From Hyphomicrobiales bacterium (GTDB lineage: Bacteria; Pseudomonadota; Alphaproteobacteria; Rhizobiales; Xanthobacteraceae), in assembly GCA_003169835.1 (NCBI GenBank), contig PNAI01000016.1:1-64000 (forward strand): DNA of 64,000 nt, in the 5' to 3' direction. Within the stretch, counting starts at the first letter, position 1. Each line of letters starts with the position of its first letter. The translations under genes and the position numbers were made by a program. Below are positions 27,612 to 38,326 of this stretch, one piece after another. The notes beneath the pieces are model-generated. The model did not search any database, was not told where the DNA came from, and worked only from the letters and a program-made list of their open reading frames with translations.

Positions 27612-28665
27612 CGTCACTACCTTTTCTTCGGCGTCGGCTGCCCTGCAGCCCAGCCAAGTTGAACACGCGCTTGGGGACGATCTCGCCACGGTCTACTTCG
27701 GAAAGGGCCACAAGCTGGCCCGATACCGTGACGTAGACCATACCGTGGAAGATGGGTGCGTCCCGTCCACGCAACAAGACGGTTTGGCCCCTTTGGAGCC
27801 TCGCCGCATCCGCCCGACTGACGGCCAGCGCCGGGATGTCGTCCAGCGCGGTCTCAACGGGCAAGAGTGCCTCGGCAAGGTCAACCTCGCCAGCGGCTGC
27901 TCTATGACACATAGAAGTGAGCTGTTCCAGCGAAATTAGCTCATTTTCGGCGAAGGGACCGACCGATTCGCGGCGTAGCGCCTCAATATGCCCATAGCAG
28001 CCGAGCGCGCGGCCCATGTCGCGGGCGAGCGCGCGCACGTAGGTGCCTTTGCCGCATTCGGCGGTGAATTCGCTGTGATCTGGGTCCGGCACATTGACGA
28101 GTTCCAGCCGGTGGATATCGACCGGGCGCGCTTGGAGGGTGACGGAGGCACCGTCGCGGGCGAGATCATAGGCGCGCTCGCCCTCGATCTTGACTGCCGA
28201 GTAGCACGGCGGCACCTGCGCGATGGTGCCGGTAAAACACGGAAAGAGGGATTCGATCGCGGTGGACGTGGGCCGCTGGTCGCTCGTTGCAGTCGTGCGG
28301 CCGTCGGCGTCGTCGGTGTCGCGCTCTTGCCCCCAGCGAACGGTGAAGCGGTAGATCTTCCGGGAGTCCATCACGAAGGGGACGGTCTTGGTCGCCTCGC
28401 CAAGCGCGATCGGCAAGCAGCCGGACGCCAGCGGATCAAGCGTGCCGGCGTGGCCGGCGCGCTTGGCCTTGAACAGGCGTTTGACCGCGCCGACGGCGTG
28501 GGTCGACGTCATGCCCTGCGGCTTGTCGAGCACGACCCAGCCATGGACGTCGTGCTTCTCGCGCTTGAATTGTTGCTTGTGCTCCCCTGCGGACAATTTT
28601 TCTTTCACCTCCCCCGCGAGCGGGGGAGGTGAAGAAAGAGTGCGTTCTGTGGGCTCACTCATCAT
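27583..28665 (-). CDS. truB: tRNA pseudouridine(55) synthase
   Basis: Makes the universal pseudouridine 55 in the T loop of tRNA. The catalytic Asp is at residue 77 in [12 protein letters not shown], preceded by [19 protein letters not shown] and followed by [18 protein letters not shown]. The C-terminal part has the PUA-like [19 protein letters not shown]. The ATG at 28665 overlaps the rbfA stop, which argues for coupled translation. The first 37 residues then include [10 protein letters not shown], which is the translation of a perfect palindromic repeat at 28604-28633. A later start (GTG or TTG after that repeat) would remove it, since family members usually begin near [10 protein letters not shown]. 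Confidence 0.93.
   Translation of the reverse strand: MMSEPTERTLSSPPPLAGEVKEKLSAGEHKQQFKREKHDVHGWVVLDKPQGMTSTHAVGAVKRLFKAKRAGHAGTLDPLASGCLPIALGEATKTVPFVMDSRKIYRFTVRWGQERDTDDADGRTTATSDQRPTSTAIESLFPCFTGTIAQVPPCYSAVKIEGERAYDLARDGASVTLQARPVDIHRLELVNVPDPDHSEFTAECGKGTYVRALARDMGRALGCYGHIEALRRESVGPFAENELISLEQLTSMCHRAAAGEVDLAEALLPVETALDDIPALAVSRADAARLQRGQTVLLRGRDAPIFHGMVYVTVSGQLVALSEVDRGEIVPKRVFNLAGLQGSRRRRKGSDDVASNQPQG
28604..28633. repeat. Perfect palindromic repeat at the 5' end of truB
   Basis: Fourteen-base arms, TTCACCTCCCCCGC and GCGGGGGAGGTGAA, are separated by two bases. The core matches the palindrome at 16081-16104. It lies within the first 21 codons of truB if translation begins at the ATG that overlaps the rbfA stop. 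Confidence 0.85.
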
Positions 28666-29090
28666 TCGTCTTTATCTTTATTCGCAACTTCGTTGCCGTC
28701 TTCGAGATCGCGGCGGACACGAGGTGTTCTCAGTAATTTCTCGATACGTTCCGCTTCGTCGAATCGCTCATCGGCGCGGAATTGGATATCAGGTGCGAAT
28801 TTCAGGTTAACGCCGCGCGCGACTTCACCACGCAGAAAACGTTTGTTGCGCTCGAGCGCCGCGAGGACCTCTTCGGTGTTACGGCCGCCGAGCGGCATCA
28901 CGTAAATGGTCGCAAGGCGCAAATCGGCGCTCATGCGCACTTCCGGCACGGTGATCAGGTGGCCTTGAATCACCGGGTCGTGCACGTCGCCGCGCGTGAA
29001 AAGTTCAGACAGTGTGTGGCGCACCAGCTCACCCACGCGCAACTGGCGCTGGGACGGACCCTTTGTCTCGCGATGATGTCCTCGGGCCAT
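28662..29090 (-). CDS. rbfA: Ribosome-binding factor A
   Basis: A small KH-fold protein that binds the 5' end of 16S rRNA in late 30S assembly and helps cold adaptation. The order of features is normal: [19 protein letters not shown] at the start, [20 protein letters not shown] (strand and helix of the fold), and [21 protein letters not shown]. The start at 29090 opens [13 protein letters not shown]; an upstream in-frame ATG adds residues not found in the family. The length is 142 residues. Its stop overlaps the truB start. It follows infB with a 7-base-pair hairpin between. Confidence 0.95.
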   Translation of the reverse strand: MARGHHRETKGPSQRQLRVGELVRHTLSELFTRGDVHDPVIQGHLITVPEVRMSADLRLATIYVMPLGGRNTEEVLAALERNKRFLRGEVARGVNLKFAPDIQFRADERFDEAERIEKLLRTPRVRRDLEDGNEVANKDKDE

Positions 29091-29106
29091 AATCAAACAA
29101 CGCTGC

Positions 29107-29127
29107 AAGCCGGAGACGCGCCGGCTT
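29107..29127. other. Intercistronic hairpin between infB and rbfA
   Basis: A 7-base-pair stem, AAGCCGG and CCGGCTT, with a 7-base loop lies in the 100-base gap. It has no U tract, so it is more likely an RNA stability or processing element within the operon than a terminator. Confidence 0.4.
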
Positions 29128-29190
29128 ATAAGTGTGCAATGCAATTCCAGTTGGCGGGGGTCGGGATTCGCGCAGGCGTAAGTGTCGAAC

Positions 29191-31788
29191 TCACAGACTG
29201 CGTAGCACCGTTTCCACCCGGTAGCATTCGATGACGTCGCCGACCTTCATGTCCTGATAGTTTTCGAAGGCCATACCGCATTCCTGGCCGGCAACGACTT
29301 CACGCGCGTCATCCTTGAAGCGCTTTAGCTGCGAGAGTTTGCCTTCGTGGATGACGACGTTTTCGCGGATCAAACGTACGTTCGCACCGCGCTCGACCTT
29401 GCCGTCGGTGACGCGGCAGCCGGCGATGCTGCCGACCTTGGAGACCTTGAAGATTTCCAGGATCGTCGCGTTGCCCAGCATGGTCTCGCGCATCGTCGGC
29501 GCGAGCAAGCCGGACATCGCCTTCTTCACGTCGTCGACCAGGTCGTAGATGATGTTGTAGTAGCGAATCTCGATGCCATCACGCACGGCGAGTTCGCGCG
29601 CTTCCTTGTGGGCGCGCACGTTGAAGCCGATAAGGGCCGCGTTCGAGGAGCCGGCGAGCGTGATGTCGGATTCGGTAATGCCGCCGACGCCGGAGTGAAT
29701 CATCCGCGCTGTCACCTCCTCGGTTCCGAGCTTGTCGAGCGCGCCGGCGATCGCCTCGATCGAGCCTTGCACGTCGCCCTTGATGATGAGCGGGAATTCC
29801 TTGCGGCCGGCGGCCTTGAGCTGGCTCATCATCTGTTCGAGCGAGCCGCGCATGCCGCGTGCAGCGTTCTTCTCGCGCTTCTGGCGGACGCGATAATCGG
29901 TGAGCTCGCGCGCGCGGCCTTCCGTTTCGACAACAGCGAGGCGATCGCTGGCGTCCGGTGTGCCGGTGAAGCCCAAAACTTCGACGGGAACGGAAGGACC
30001 GGCCTCTTTTACCGTCTCGCCGGTGTCGCTGAGGAGCGCGCGCACGCGGCCCCATTCGGCGCCAGCGACGATGATGTCGCCTACGCGCAGTGTGCCGCGT
30101 TGCACGAGCACAGTAGCTACCGGCCCGCGGCCACGGTCGAGCTTGGCTTCGATGACGGTGCCTTCGGCGGGGCGGTCGGGATTGGCCTTGAGATCCAGAA
30201 TATCGGCCTGCAAGCCGATCATTTCCAACAGGCGATCGAGATGAAGTTTTTTGGTGGCCGAGATTTCCACATCGACCACGTCGCCGCCCAGCGATTCGAC
30301 CTGCACTTCGTGCTGGAGTAATTCAGTGCGCACGCGCTCGGGCTTGGCGTCCGACTTGTCGATCTTGTTGATGGCTACGATCATCGGAACTTTCGCGGCC
30401 TTGGCGTGATTTATGGCCTCGATCGTCTGCGGCATCACGCCGTCATCGGCGGCGACCACGAGAATCACAATATCCGTGACCTTGGCGCCGCGCGCGCGCA
30501 TGGCAGTGAAGGCGGCGTGGCCGGGCGTATCGATGAATGTGATCTTGGTGTGCGAGGGCGATTCCACCTGATAGGCGCCGATGTGCTGGGTGATACCGCC
30601 GGCTTCGCCGCCCGCGACATTGGTTGAGCGAATGGCGTCGAGCAGTGAGGTCTTGCCGTGGTCGACGTGGCCCATGATGGTCACGACCGGCGCACGCCGC
30701 ACCAGCGCCGCCGGATCGTCGGCGATGTCGAACACGCCTTCTTCGACGTCGGACTCGGCTACGCGTTTGACGGAATGGCCGAGTTCCTCGGCGATGAGTT
30801 GGGCGGTGTCGGCATCGATCACGTCGTTGATCTGCGCCATCTGGCCTTGCTTCATCAGAAGCTTGATGACGTCCACCGCGCGCTCGGCCATGCGGTTGGC
30901 GAGGTCCTGGATGGAGATGAATTCGGGAATGATGACTTCGCGGACGATCTTTTCCTTCGGCTCGTCGACGGCGAATTCCTTCATGCGGCGTTTGGTGCGG
31001 CGGATGAAGGACGCTTGTGAGCGTTCGCGCTCCACATCGGCGGTTAGCGCGGTGACGAGCGTGAGGCGGCCGCGGGGTTTGGCGGTTCGCGTGCGCGGTG
31101 GCGCTTTGGGCGGTGCGACGGGACGGGCGACGCCACCGGCGCCGCGGCGGAATGTGCGCGGCGCATCGTCTTCGTCGGCCTCGGGCGCCATGCGTCCGGT
31201 GGGCGGGCGGGCCGCCGCCGTCGTGTCCTCGCCGAAGCGTTTCTTGGCGACTTCGTCGGCCTTGCGCTTGGTCTCTTCGTCGTGCTTGCGGCGAACGTCT
31301 TCCTCGCGCTTGCGGCCTTCCGCGGCATCGTGCTCGGCGCGCTCGAATTTATCGCGGGTGGCGCGGCGTTCGGCATCCTCCTCGGCGATCTTGCGTTCCT
31401 CAGCCTCGCGCAGGCGGGCGTCGCCAAGCGCGTGTGCACGGCGGTTGCGTTCTTCGTCGGTGAGCGTGCGCAGCACGACTCCCGACGGCTTGGCTGACGG
31501 GGTGAGCGGTGCCGGTGCGGCGGCGGGAGCGACAGGAGCCGACGGCGCAGCTGGCGTAACTGTTTTGGCAGCCGGCGCGCGTACGACGGGCGCGGCGGTA
31601 GCCGGAGCTGCTTCGGTTTTGCCTTCGGGGCCGTGTGCGCGGCGTTTGACCTTCTCGACCACCACCTGCTTGCTGCGGCCATGGCTGAAGCTCTGCCGCA
31701 CCACACCGGTCTCGGTGCGCGGTTTGAGCGACAGCGTCTTGGAGCCGACGCTCAGCTTCTTCTCGCCAGGGGTGCTGGTCTCAGCCAT
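29191..31788 (-). CDS. infB: Translation initiation factor IF-2
   Basis: A GTPase that brings initiator tRNA to the 30S subunit and promotes subunit joining. The N-terminal third is long, charged and low in complexity (Ala/Pro-rich, then a Glu/Arg coiled-coil-like stretch), as usual in alphaproteobacteria. The GTPase core follows: G1 [16 protein letters not shown]3 DTPGHAAF, G4 NKIDK. Domains II to IV end with [16 protein letters not shown]-like [14 protein letters not shown]. At 865 residues it is the expected size. It sits between ylxR and rbfA in the conserved nusA-infB operon. The extreme N terminus ([19 protein letters not shown]) is the typical rhizobial form. Confidence 0.97.
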   Translation of the reverse strand: MAETSTPGEKKLSVGSKTLSLKPRTETGVVRQSFSHGRSKQVVVEKVKRRAHGPEGKTEAAPATAAPVVRAPAAKTVTPAAPSAPVAPAAAPAPLTPSAKPSGVVLRTLTDEERNRRAHALGDARLREAEERKIAEEDAERRATRDKFERAEHDAAEGRKREEDVRRKHDEETKRKADEVAKKRFGEDTTAAARPPTGRMAPEADEDDAPRTFRRGAGGVARPVAPPKAPPRTRTAKPRGRLTLVTALTADVERERSQASFIRRTKRRMKEFAVDEPKEKIVREVIIPEFISIQDLANRMAERAVDVIKLLMKQGQMAQINDVIDADTAQLIAEELGHSVKRVAESDVEEGVFDIADDPAALVRRAPVVTIMGHVDHGKTSLLDAIRSTNVAGGEAGGITQHIGAYQVESPSHTKITFIDTPGHAAFTAMRARGAKVTDIVILVVAADDGVMPQTIEAINHAKAAKVPMIVAINKIDKSDAKPERVRTELLQHEVQVESLGGDVVDVEISATKKLHLDRLLEMIGLQADILDLKANPDRPAEGTVIEAKLDRGRGPVATVLVQRGTLRVGDIIVAGAEWGRVRALLSDTGETVKEAGPSVPVEVLGFTGTPDASDRLAVVETEGRARELTDYRVRQKREKNAARGMRGSLEQMMSQLKAAGRKEFPLIIKGDVQGSIEAIAGALDKLGTEEVTARMIHSGVGGITESDITLAGSSNAALIGFNVRAHKEARELAVRDGIEIRYYNIIYDLVDDVKKAMSGLLAPTMRETMLGNATILEIFKVSKVGSIAGCRVTDGKVERGANVRLIRENVVIHEGKLSQLKRFKDDAREVVAGQECGMAFENYQDMKVGDVIECYRVETVLRSL

Positions 31789-31829
31789 TCAAATTCCAGT
31801 CCGATCTACGCTTCAAGTTGCTTTAAGCC

Positions 31830-32510
31830 TTAGTTTGCCGTGCGGCGAGTGCCTGTGCCGTCCGTTTCGCCGGCCCGAAAGCGCTCAAGACGCGCATAGC
31901 GCGCAAGAAAAGGCTTGCTCGCGGGTCCGGCCAGCAGGGCTGCATGTACCACATTTGACCGGCCTAATGCCAAATCCAATTGGGCCGTCGAAAATCCAGC
32001 AATTACCGCGATCTGATCGGCATCCGGCCGGTGCCGGAGCACGGATTTGAGCTTGGAAACGCCGTCCGTCCCGGCGTCCTGGGCTTGGAATAGGCCCGCG
32101 ACCTCATCGTGCTCGAGGGCCGCCTCGGTCTTGCCAAATCCGGCGGCAACCAGGCCGGCCTTGCCGGCAATGGCGAGGGCGTCAAGCGCCGCACGGGCAA
32201 GCAGGCGATCGGTCAATTCCAGGAGATTGTCCGCAACGTGCACGTCGCGCTTGAATCCGCGCGCGAAAACTTTGCTCGCGATGGCGCCGGCAAGTGTCGC
32301 GCGCGAGCCGGTAATCCAAATGCCGCGACCCGGCAATTTATGTTTGAGGTCGGGAACCACGCCGTCAGGACCGACGACGAAGCGAATCATATCGGTGATC
32401 GGTTTGACCGTTCGGGTGGCCGCGCAAAATCGCTCCGGACCGACACGCCGCGGTCCAGCATCGAGTTCAAGAGAGTCTTGTTGCGCATCGTCTTGCGCGT
32501 GCGTGAGCAT
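31830..32510 (-). CDS. RNA-binding protein, YlxR (DUF448) with an L7Ae-like C-terminal part
   Basis: A 226-residue protein always found between nusA and infB. The N-terminal YlxR domain covers about residues 20-95: [45 protein letters not shown]. The C-terminal half resembles a ribosomal L7Ae/L30e-like fold ([36 protein letters not shown]), the arrangement common in alphaproteobacteria. It presumably binds RNA, but its precise role is not settled. It starts 27 bases after nusA and is co-transcribed. Confidence 0.9.
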   Translation of the reverse strand: MLTHAQDDAQQDSLELDAGPRRVGPERFCAATRTVKPITDMIRFVVGPDGVVPDLKHKLPGRGIWITGSRATLAGAIASKVFARGFKRDVHVADNLLELTDRLLARAALDALAIAGKAGLVAAGFGKTEAALEHDEVAGLFQAQDAGTDGVSKLKSVLRHRPDADQIAVIAGFSTAQLDLALGRSNVVHAALLAGPASKPFLARYARLERFRAGETDGTGTRRTAN

Positions 32511-32537
32511 TCTTTGGTCCCTAAGATTCTTCGGTCC

Positions 32538-34148
32538 TTAAGCTTGCGTCTCCGCGGCTTGCGCGGGCGCAGGTTCTGCGGGTTGCGGCGGCGCGAGATC
32601 GGCTTCGGTGACCCAGCCGGCCTTGAGCCGCGCTTGCATGATCATGGCCTCGGTTTCATCGCGCGATATTTCGAAGCCGTCGAGGATGCCGGCAAAGCGT
32701 GTGGTCTCGCCGTCCTTGCGTTCGCTCCAGCCGCACAGATCGTCGGTGGCGCAGCCGGCAAGATCCTCGACCGTCTTGACGCCGTTTTCACCGAACTTGA
32801 CCAGAATCTGGGTGGAGACGCCGGGAATTTCTTTGAGTTCGTCCGCTACGCCAAGTTCCATGCGCTTGGCGTCGAGCTCGGCCTCGATCGTGGCGAGATA
32901 TTCGCGCGCGCGGTTCTGCAGTTCACTCGCGGTGTCCTCGTCGAAGCCCTCGATGCTGGCGAGTTCCTTCTCGTCCACCAGCGCCAGTTCTTCGACCGAC
33001 GCGAATCCTTCGGAAGCCAGCAATTGCGCGACCACTTCGTCGACGTTGAGTGCTTCGATGAAAGTTTTCGTGCGGTTCTGGAACTCGGCTTGCCGGCGTT
33101 CGGATTCTTCCTGTTCGGTCAGGATATCGATATCCCAGCCGGTGAGCTGGGACGCGAGCCGCACGTTCTGGCCGCGGCGTCCGATCGCGAGCGATAGTTG
33201 GGCATCGGGCACGACGACTTCAATACGCGCGCGGTCTTCGTCGAGCACGACTTTGGCGACTTCGGCGGGAGCGAGGGCGTTGACGACGAAAGTCGGGACG
33301 TCCGCCGACCAGGGGATGATGTCGATCTTCTCTCCTTGCAGCTCGTTGACCACCGCCTGCACGCGCGAGCCGCGCATGCCGACGCAGGCGCCCACCGGAT
33401 CGACCGATGAATCGCGCGAAATGACGGCGATCTTGGCGCGCGAGCCGGGATCGCGGGCGACCGCTTTGACCTCGACGATGCCGTCATAAATTTCCGGTAC
33501 TTCTTGCGTGAACAGTTTCGCCATGAATTGCGGGTGTGTGCGCGAGAGGAAAATCTGCGGACCGCGCGGCTCGCGGCGCACGTCGTAGATGTAGGCGCGG
33601 ACGCGGTCGCCGTTGCGGAACACTTCGCGCGGCAGCATTTCGTCACGGCGCACGATTGCTTCGCCGCGGCCGAGATCGACGACCACGTTGCCGTATTCCA
33701 CCCGCTTGACGATGCCGTTGACGATATCGCCGATGCGGTCCTTATATTCCTGGTACTGACGGTCGCGCTCGGCCTCGCGCACTTTCTGCACGATCACCTG
33801 CTTGGCCGATTGAGCGGCGATGCGGCCGTATTCGAGCGGCGGCAGTGCGTCCGAGATGGTATCGCCGAGCTGGGCCGCAGGATTGTGGCGGCGGGCGCCT
33901 TCCAGGTTAATTTGATTGGAGGTATTTTCGACGCTCTCGACTACCAGCAGATGGCGGGAAAGCCGCAGTTCGCCGGTCTTGGAATTAATCTCGGCGCGCA
34001 CCTCGGTCTCGCTGCCGTAGCGCGAGCGCGCCGCCTTGGCGATGGCGTCCTCCATCGCGGTGATGACGATATTCCGGTCGATGGATTTTTCGCGGGCGAC
34101 TGCGTCGGCGATCTGCAGCAGTTCGAGCCGGTTGGCGCTGATTGCCAT
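32538..34148 (-). CDS. nusA: Transcription termination/antitermination protein NusA
   Basis: Binds RNA polymerase and modulates pausing, termination and antitermination. The N-terminal polymerase-binding domain begins [20 protein letters not shown]. An S1 domain follows ([23 protein letters not shown]), then KH domains ([41 protein letters not shown]). Two helix-hairpin-helix acidic repeats lie near the C terminus, and the tail is Pro/Ala-rich. The ATG at 34148 overlaps the rimP stop by one base (TGATG); a GTG one codon earlier is also possible. The length is 536 residues. Confidence 0.97.
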   Translation of the reverse strand: MAISANRLELLQIADAVAREKSIDRNIVITAMEDAIAKAARSRYGSETEVRAEINSKTGELRLSRHLLVVESVENTSNQINLEGARRHNPAAQLGDTISDALPPLEYGRIAAQSAKQVIVQKVREAERDRQYQEYKDRIGDIVNGIVKRVEYGNVVVDLGRGEAIVRRDEMLPREVFRNGDRVRAYIYDVRREPRGPQIFLSRTHPQFMAKLFTQEVPEIYDGIVEVKAVARDPGSRAKIAVISRDSSVDPVGACVGMRGSRVQAVVNELQGEKIDIIPWSADVPTFVVNALAPAEVAKVVLDEDRARIEVVVPDAQLSLAIGRRGQNVRLASQLTGWDIDILTEQEESERRQAEFQNRTKTFIEALNVDEVVAQLLASEGFASVEELALVDEKELASIEGFDEDTASELQNRAREYLATIEAELDAKRMELGVADELKEIPGVSTQILVKFGENGVKTVEDLAGCATDDLCGWSERKDGETTRFAGILDGFEISRDETEAMIMQARLKAGWVTEADLAPPQPAEPAPAQAAETQA

Positions 34149-34837
34149 CACTCACTCTCCTTCTTTGATCTCGTGCGTTCGTTGTGGCGGGGCCGATCGT
34201 GCCGGCCGTTTGCCGAAATGGGTTGCGGTGGGTTTGATCTCGCTTGGTTATCGTTTGAGCTGCTGATCTCGCGCTCGCTGTCTTTGCTGCGCTTGAGCGC
34301 CTGCGCGATGAGTTCTTTGGTCAAAACGAGCCGTGCCTCCACCATATCTTCGATCGGCAACAGGACTTCAGCCGGCTCGCCAGCAGTTGCGTCGTCGCGG
34401 CGAATGCGTGCAGCTTCGCCTTCGGCGCCAAGCAGCATGCCGCGGAACCGCCGCCGTCCGTCGATCGCCACTGCCATCTCCACTTTGATTTCCTGTCCGG
34501 CGTAACGCTCGAAGTCCGAGCGCCGTACCAGCGGGCGATCGATGCCGGGCGAGGAAAGTTCGAGCCGGTAGGCGCGTTCGACCGGGTCGGCTGCGTCGAG
34601 GAGCGGCGAAAGCGCGCGCGAGGCGAGCTCGCAATCCTCGATCGTCATGGTGCCGTCCGCGCGCTCGGCCATGATCTGCACGGTGCAGCCCTCGGATGCC
34701 GAGACGCGCACGCGCACCAGGCGGAGTCCCAAAGCCGCCAGCACTGGCTCGGCGATCGCAGCGACACGTGCGCTAACTCCGGGCTCGATGATGAGGCGCC
34801 GTTCGGCGTCCGTCGTGGTATCGATCGTCTGAGTCAT
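34148..34837 (-). CDS. rimP: Ribosome maturation factor RimP
   Basis: Required for efficient 30S subunit maturation, acting on S12 assembly. The N-terminal alpha/beta domain has the motif [20 protein letters not shown] with [14 protein letters not shown], and the centre ends in the family hallmark [20 protein letters not shown]. The C-terminal Sm-like domain covers [19 protein letters not shown]. An extra 35-residue basic, disordered tail follows. The ATG at 34837 starts [14 protein letters not shown]; the longer frame upstream only reads through the leader hairpin. It is the first gene of the nusA-infB operon. Confidence 0.94.
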   Translation of the reverse strand: MTQTIDTTTDAERRLIIEPGVSARVAAIAEPVLAALGLRLVRVRVSASEGCTVQIMAERADGTMTIEDCELASRALSPLLDAADPVERAYRLELSSPGIDRPLVRRSDFERYAGQEIKVEMAVAIDGRRRFRGMLLGAEGEAARIRRDDATAGEPAEVLLPIEDMVEARLVLTKELIAQALKRSKDSEREISSSNDNQARSNPPQPISANGRHDRPRHNERTRSKKESE

Positions 34838-34947
34838 CTGCGTCTTATGGCTGTATCTGCAGCCGTCTGATTGTTCCGAATTCAAAGCTACTGATCCTTG
34901 GCCGTTTCTCTTGGTACGCTTCTCTTGGCCGGGCCCTTTTAGGTAAC

Positions 34948-34978
34948 AAAAAAGAGCGGGTCCCGGGGGGCCCACTCT
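34948..34978 (-). terminator. Terminator-like hairpin in the rimP-nusA operon leader
   Basis: On the minus strand AGAGTGGG (34978-34971) pairs with CCCGCTCT (34960-34953), eight pairs including one G-U, around a 10-base GC-rich loop. A run of six T follows directly (34953-34948). It lies about 110 bases upstream of rimP and downstream of the predicted promoter. It therefore looks like an attenuator rather than the end of a gene; no minus-strand gene precedes it. Confidence 0.7.
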
Positions 34979-35012
34979 CAAAGGACGATCAGAATTCATC
35001 CGACCGTTATGA

Positions 35013-35030
35013 GATGTCTCTAAAGACATC
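35013..35030. promoter_or_regulatory. Palindrome next to the predicted rimP operon start
   Basis: GATGTCT-CTAA-AGACATC is a perfect 7-base inverted repeat. It lies 4-21 bases downstream of the predicted -10 box, so it overlaps the likely transcription start. It may be an operator or the first hairpin of the leader RNA. Confidence 0.4.
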
Positions 35031-35033
35031 CCA

Positions 35034-35061
35034 AATATAGCGATTTGGCAGGTACATGCAA
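35034..35061 (-). promoter_or_regulatory. Predicted sigma70-type promoter of the rimP-nusA-infB operon
   Basis: On the minus strand TTGCAT (35061-35056) and TATATT (35039-35034) are separated by 16 bases. The -10 is close to consensus. It is the best match in the divergent region between rimP and the DUF2336 gene. Transcription should begin near 35027 and give a leader of about 190 bases. Confidence 0.5.
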
Positions 35062-35150
35062 GAGTAAGGTTTGGCTAACGATTCGTTCACGATCCCGATT
35101 TAGCGTGGCGGTTGGGCCGCTGGATTGCCGGCGGCCCGACGGATTCCACA

Positions 35151-36242
35151 ATGGCCGCCAACGCTTCGCTGATCCCCGAGCTGGAAGACGTGATCCAGCA
35201 CGGCACGCCGGAAAAATGCGCCGACGCGCTTACGCGCATCACGACATTATTTGTCGCCGGCGCCAATCGATTCAATGACGAACACGTCCATCTGTTCGAC
35301 GACGTGTTGTGTCAGCTCGTCGCGGAGATCGAGACGAAGGCACGCGCCGAACTTTCGCGGCGCATGGCGTCGATTGCGAATGCGCCGATCGAGCTGGTGC
35401 GTCAGCTTGCGCACGACAATGATATTTCAGTCGCGGGTCCGGTGCTCCAGCAATCGGCGCGGCTGGCGGAGAACGATCTGGTCGATATCGCCGAGACCAA
35501 AGGACAGGCGCATCTGCACGCCATATCCAGCCGGCAGGGAATTGGCGAGGCCATCACCGACGTGCTGGTGCGGCGCGGCAATGACGAAGTGGCGCGCAGC
35601 GTCGCGGACAATTCAAGTGCACGGCTATCCAATGACGCGTTCTCGGCATTGGTCAATCGCGCAGAGAAGGACGGCGTTCTGGCCGAGAAGGTCGGGCGGC
35701 GGCCGGATATTCCGTCGCATCTGTTCCGAGAACTGCTAATGCGGGCGACCGAAGTGGTGCAGCGCCGGCTGCTGGCGACCGCGAAGCCGGAAACGCAATC
35801 CGAGATCCGGCGGGTGCTCGCGCAGATTTCCAAGGAACTCAATAGCAACGTCGCGCCGCGCGATTATACCTCTGCGCAACGCACGGTGCTGGACTTGCAT
35901 AACTCGGGCAAACTTGGCGAGACCGAACTCGTCGACTTTGCCAAATCGAAAAAATACGAGGAGACGGTGGCGACGCTCTCGGCGCTGTGCGGCGTGCCGA
36001 TCGAGTCGGTGGATCGGCTTACGGGCGGCGAGCGGCCCGACCCGGTGCTTATTTTGTGCAAGGCCGTCGGATTCGGCTGGCCGACGGTACGCGCCATCAT
36101 CGCGGCGCAGCCGGGCAACAAAAGCGTATCGAGCCAGACGTTGGATGCGGCCTATTCCAACTTCGAGCGTCTTTCGCCCTCAACTGCGCAGCGCGTGGTG
36201 CGGTTCTGGCAAGTGCGGCAGGCGCACGACGAGGCGCGCTAA
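35151..36242 (+). CDS. DUF2336 domain protein
   Basis: A roughly 363-residue, almost entirely helical protein of the alphaproteobacterial DUF2336 family. It begins MAANASLIPELEDVIQ and contains repeated helical segments such as IANAPIELVRQLAHDNDISVAGPVLQQS, characteristic of this HEAT-like family. The function is not established. The ATG at 35151 is preferred because the frame upstream is in the divergent promoter region. It is divergent from rimP and convergent with trmB, so it is transcribed alone. Confidence 0.85.
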   Translation: MAANASLIPELEDVIQHGTPEKCADALTRITTLFVAGANRFNDEHVHLFDDVLCQLVAEIETKARAELSRRMASIANAPIELVRQLAHDNDISVAGPVLQQSARLAENDLVDIAETKGQAHLHAISSRQGIGEAITDVLVRRGNDEVARSVADNSSARLSNDAFSALVNRAEKDGVLAEKVGRRPDIPSHLFRELLMRATEVVQRRLLATAKPETQSEIRRVLAQISKELNSNVAPRDYTSAQRTVLDLHNSGKLGETELVDFAKSKKYEETVATLSALCGVPIESVDRLTGGERPDPVLILCKAVGFGWPTVRAIIAAQPGNKSVSSQTLDAAYSNFERLSPSTAQRVVRFWQVRQAHDEAR

Positions 36243-36283
36243 TCTTGGTGCGCTGATTGTTCGCGAACGATCGGACGCAGCGG

Positions 36284-36997
36284 TTATTTTTTCCGGAAAG
36301 TCAGATAGCAGGGAACACGGCCAGCGCGTTTGGCCTTGATCTCGTAACGCGTGCTTGAAAAGTTTACCCAAGGCTCGCGCCAGTCGTCCGCGCATTCCGC
36401 CGTCCAGATGAAATCCGGCGGCCGGGCGAGATGGCGCAGCGTCCAGGCGGCATAGTCGGGAATATCGGTGGCAAAGCGGAACTCGCCATCGTCCTGCAAG
36501 ATTTGCGCGATCTTGGCAATGCTTGCGGCTTGAACGAATCTGCGTTTCCAATGCCGCCGTTTCGGCCAAGGATCGGGATAGATCAAATCTACGCGCGCAA
36601 GCGAGCCTTGCGGCAGCCAGGCGATCAGCTCGCTCGCGTCGCCATGATGTAGCCGGATATTGGAAAGGCCGCCCTGCTCGATCAGCGAGAGCGCCTTGGC
36701 CATGCCGTTGACGAACGGCTCGCAGCCGATGAATCCGGTGCGCGGATTTTGCCCGGCCTCGGCCGCCAAGCGCTCGCCGCCGCCGAAACCGATTTCAAGG
36801 CGGACATCTTCGACGCCGTCAAACAATTTTCGCAGATCAGAAGGCGGGCGTGCGGCGAGATTGAGCGCAAGTTTCGGAAGCAGGGAATCGAAAAGCGCGG
36901 CCTGGCGCGGCCTTAATTTATGACCTTTGCGCCGGCCAAAAAAGGCGCTAGTGCGTTGTCTGCGCGTGTCGTATTGTTGAGTCTTGTCGGGCGGCAT
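36284..36997 (-). CDS. trmB: tRNA (guanine-N7-)-methyltransferase
   Basis: Uses S-adenosylmethionine to form m7G46 in tRNA. The N-terminal basic motif is FFGRRKGHKLRPRQ. The SAM-binding glycine loop is LEIGFGGGERLAAEA, with GCEPFVNGMAKAL as the acidic strand. The hallmark is IYPDPWPKRRHWKRRF. It ends STRYEIKAKRAGRVPCYLTF, the usual C terminus. The ATG at 36997 gives 237 residues. A TTG at 37027 with AAGGG upstream is also plausible. It is 18-50 bases downstream of metK on the same strand, so the methyl donor synthase and a user are co-expressed. Confidence 0.95.
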   Translation of the reverse strand: MPPDKTQQYDTRRQRTSAFFGRRKGHKLRPRQAALFDSLLPKLALNLAARPPSDLRKLFDGVEDVRLEIGFGGGERLAAEAGQNPRTGFIGCEPFVNGMAKALSLIEQGGLSNIRLHHGDASELIAWLPQGSLARVDLIYPDPWPKRRHWKRRFVQAASIAKIAQILQDDGEFRFATDIPDYAAWTLRHLARPPDFIWTAECADDWREPWVNFSSTRYEIKAKRAGRVPCYLTFRKK

Positions 36998-37045
36998 GGC
37001 GCGCGGATGGTCCACGCGTCCGCGCAAGATTTCAACCCTTAATGA

Positions 37046-38320
37046 TCAGCGGAGTGCACTTTTGAGCGTGCCGACGAGGTCGGTCTTCTCCCAGGAGAAA
37101 CCGCCATCCTTGTCGGGAGCGCGGCCAAAGTGGCCGTAGGCCGCGGTGCGCCGGTAAATCGGACGATTTAATTTGAGCGCGCGGCGGATGTTGGTCGGCG
37201 TGAGGCGGAACAGCTCGGGGAGAATTTTTTCAAGCTTGCGCTCTTCAACCTTGCCGGTGCCGTGGGTGTCGACAAGTACCGACATCGGATCGGCGACGCC
37301 GATGGCATAGGCCACCTGGATCGTGCAGCGTTCGGCCAATCCAGCCGCGACTACATTTTTTGCGAGGTAGCGAGCGGCATAGGCCGCGGAGCGATCGACC
37401 TTGGTCGGGTCCTTGCCGGAGAAGGCGCCGCCGCCGTGCGGGGCATAGCCGCCGTAGGTATCGACGATAATTTTCCGACCGGTTAGTCCGCAGTCGCCAT
37501 CGGGTCCGCCGACGACGAAATTGCCGGTCGGGTTGACGAGGAAGTCGGATGCCTTGCTGGGCATCCAGCCATCGGGGAGCGCGGACGCGACCGTATCGGC
37601 GATCAATTCCTTGACCATGCCTGGGGTATATTTCTTGGCGTTGCGGGTCTGCGCATTGTGCTGCGTCGACACCACGACCTTGGTGCAGCCGACCGGCTTG
37701 CCGTTGACGTATTTCACCGTTACCTGGCTTTTGGCATCGGGTTGCAGATCGAACAATTGCCCCGCGCGGCGTTTGTCTGCGAGCACTTTCAGAATTTTGT
37801 GTGCGAAAAATATCGGCGCGGGCATGAACGAGCCCTTTTCGTAAACCTCGCTCTCGGTGCAGGCGAAGCCGAACATCATGCCCTGGTCGCCGGCGCCTTC
37901 TTCCTCAGCGCCCTTCTTCTTCTTGGCATCGACGCCCATGGCGATGTCCGGGGATTGGCCGTGCAGGAGCACATCGACGTCGGCGCCGTGATAGGAAAAT
38001 CCGTCCTGGTCGTAGCCGATATCCTTGACCACGCCGCGCGCGATCTCGGCGATCATCTCGCGATTTACGACAGCATGGTTGCCGAATTTCTTGAACAGCG
38101 GCGCCTGGCCGCGGCCTTCGCCGGCGATGACGATCTTGTTAGTGGTGCAGAGCGTCTCGCAGCCAAGCCGGGTGTTGATCTTGCTTTCGTCGGCGATACC
38201 GAGCTTGACGTCGTTTTCGATGAAGGCGTCAAGGATCGCGTCCGAGATCTGATCGCAAACCTTGTCGGGATGTCCCTCGGACACGGACTCGCTGGTGAAG
38301 AGATAATTCACATGAGACAC
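37046..38320 (-). CDS. metK: S-adenosylmethionine synthetase
   Basis: Makes S-adenosylmethionine from methionine and ATP. Signatures are [20 protein letters not shown] (ATP site), [41 protein letters not shown] and [20 protein letters not shown]. At 424 residues it carries the longer alphaproteobacterial form, with an extra Lys/Glu-rich insertion ([15 protein letters not shown]). The start is a GTG at 38320, which gives the conserved [10 protein letters not shown] opening, with GGGAG nine bases upstream. That ribosome-binding site lies in one arm of an inverted repeat. It is flanked by praR and trmB. Confidence 0.97.
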   Translation of the reverse strand: MSHVNYLFTSESVSEGHPDKVCDQISDAILDAFIENDVKLGIADESKINTRLGCETLCTTNKIVIAGEGRGQAPLFKKFGNHAVVNREMIAEIARGVVKDIGYDQDGFSYHGADVDVLLHGQSPDIAMGVDAKKKKGAEEEGAGDQGMMFGFACTESEVYEKGSFMPAPIFFAHKILKVLADKRRAGQLFDLQPDAKSQVTVKYVNGKPVGCTKVVVSTQHNAQTRNAKKYTPGMVKELIADTVASALPDGWMPSKASDFLVNPTGNFVVGGPDGDCGLTGRKIIVDTYGGYAPHGGGAFSGKDPTKVDRSAAYAARYLAKNVVAAGLAERCTIQVAYAIGVADPMSVLVDTHGTGKVEERKLEKILPELFRLTPTNIRRALKLNRPIYRRTAAYGHFGRAPDKDGGFSWEKTDLVGTLKSALR

Positions 38321-38326
38321 CGGAAG

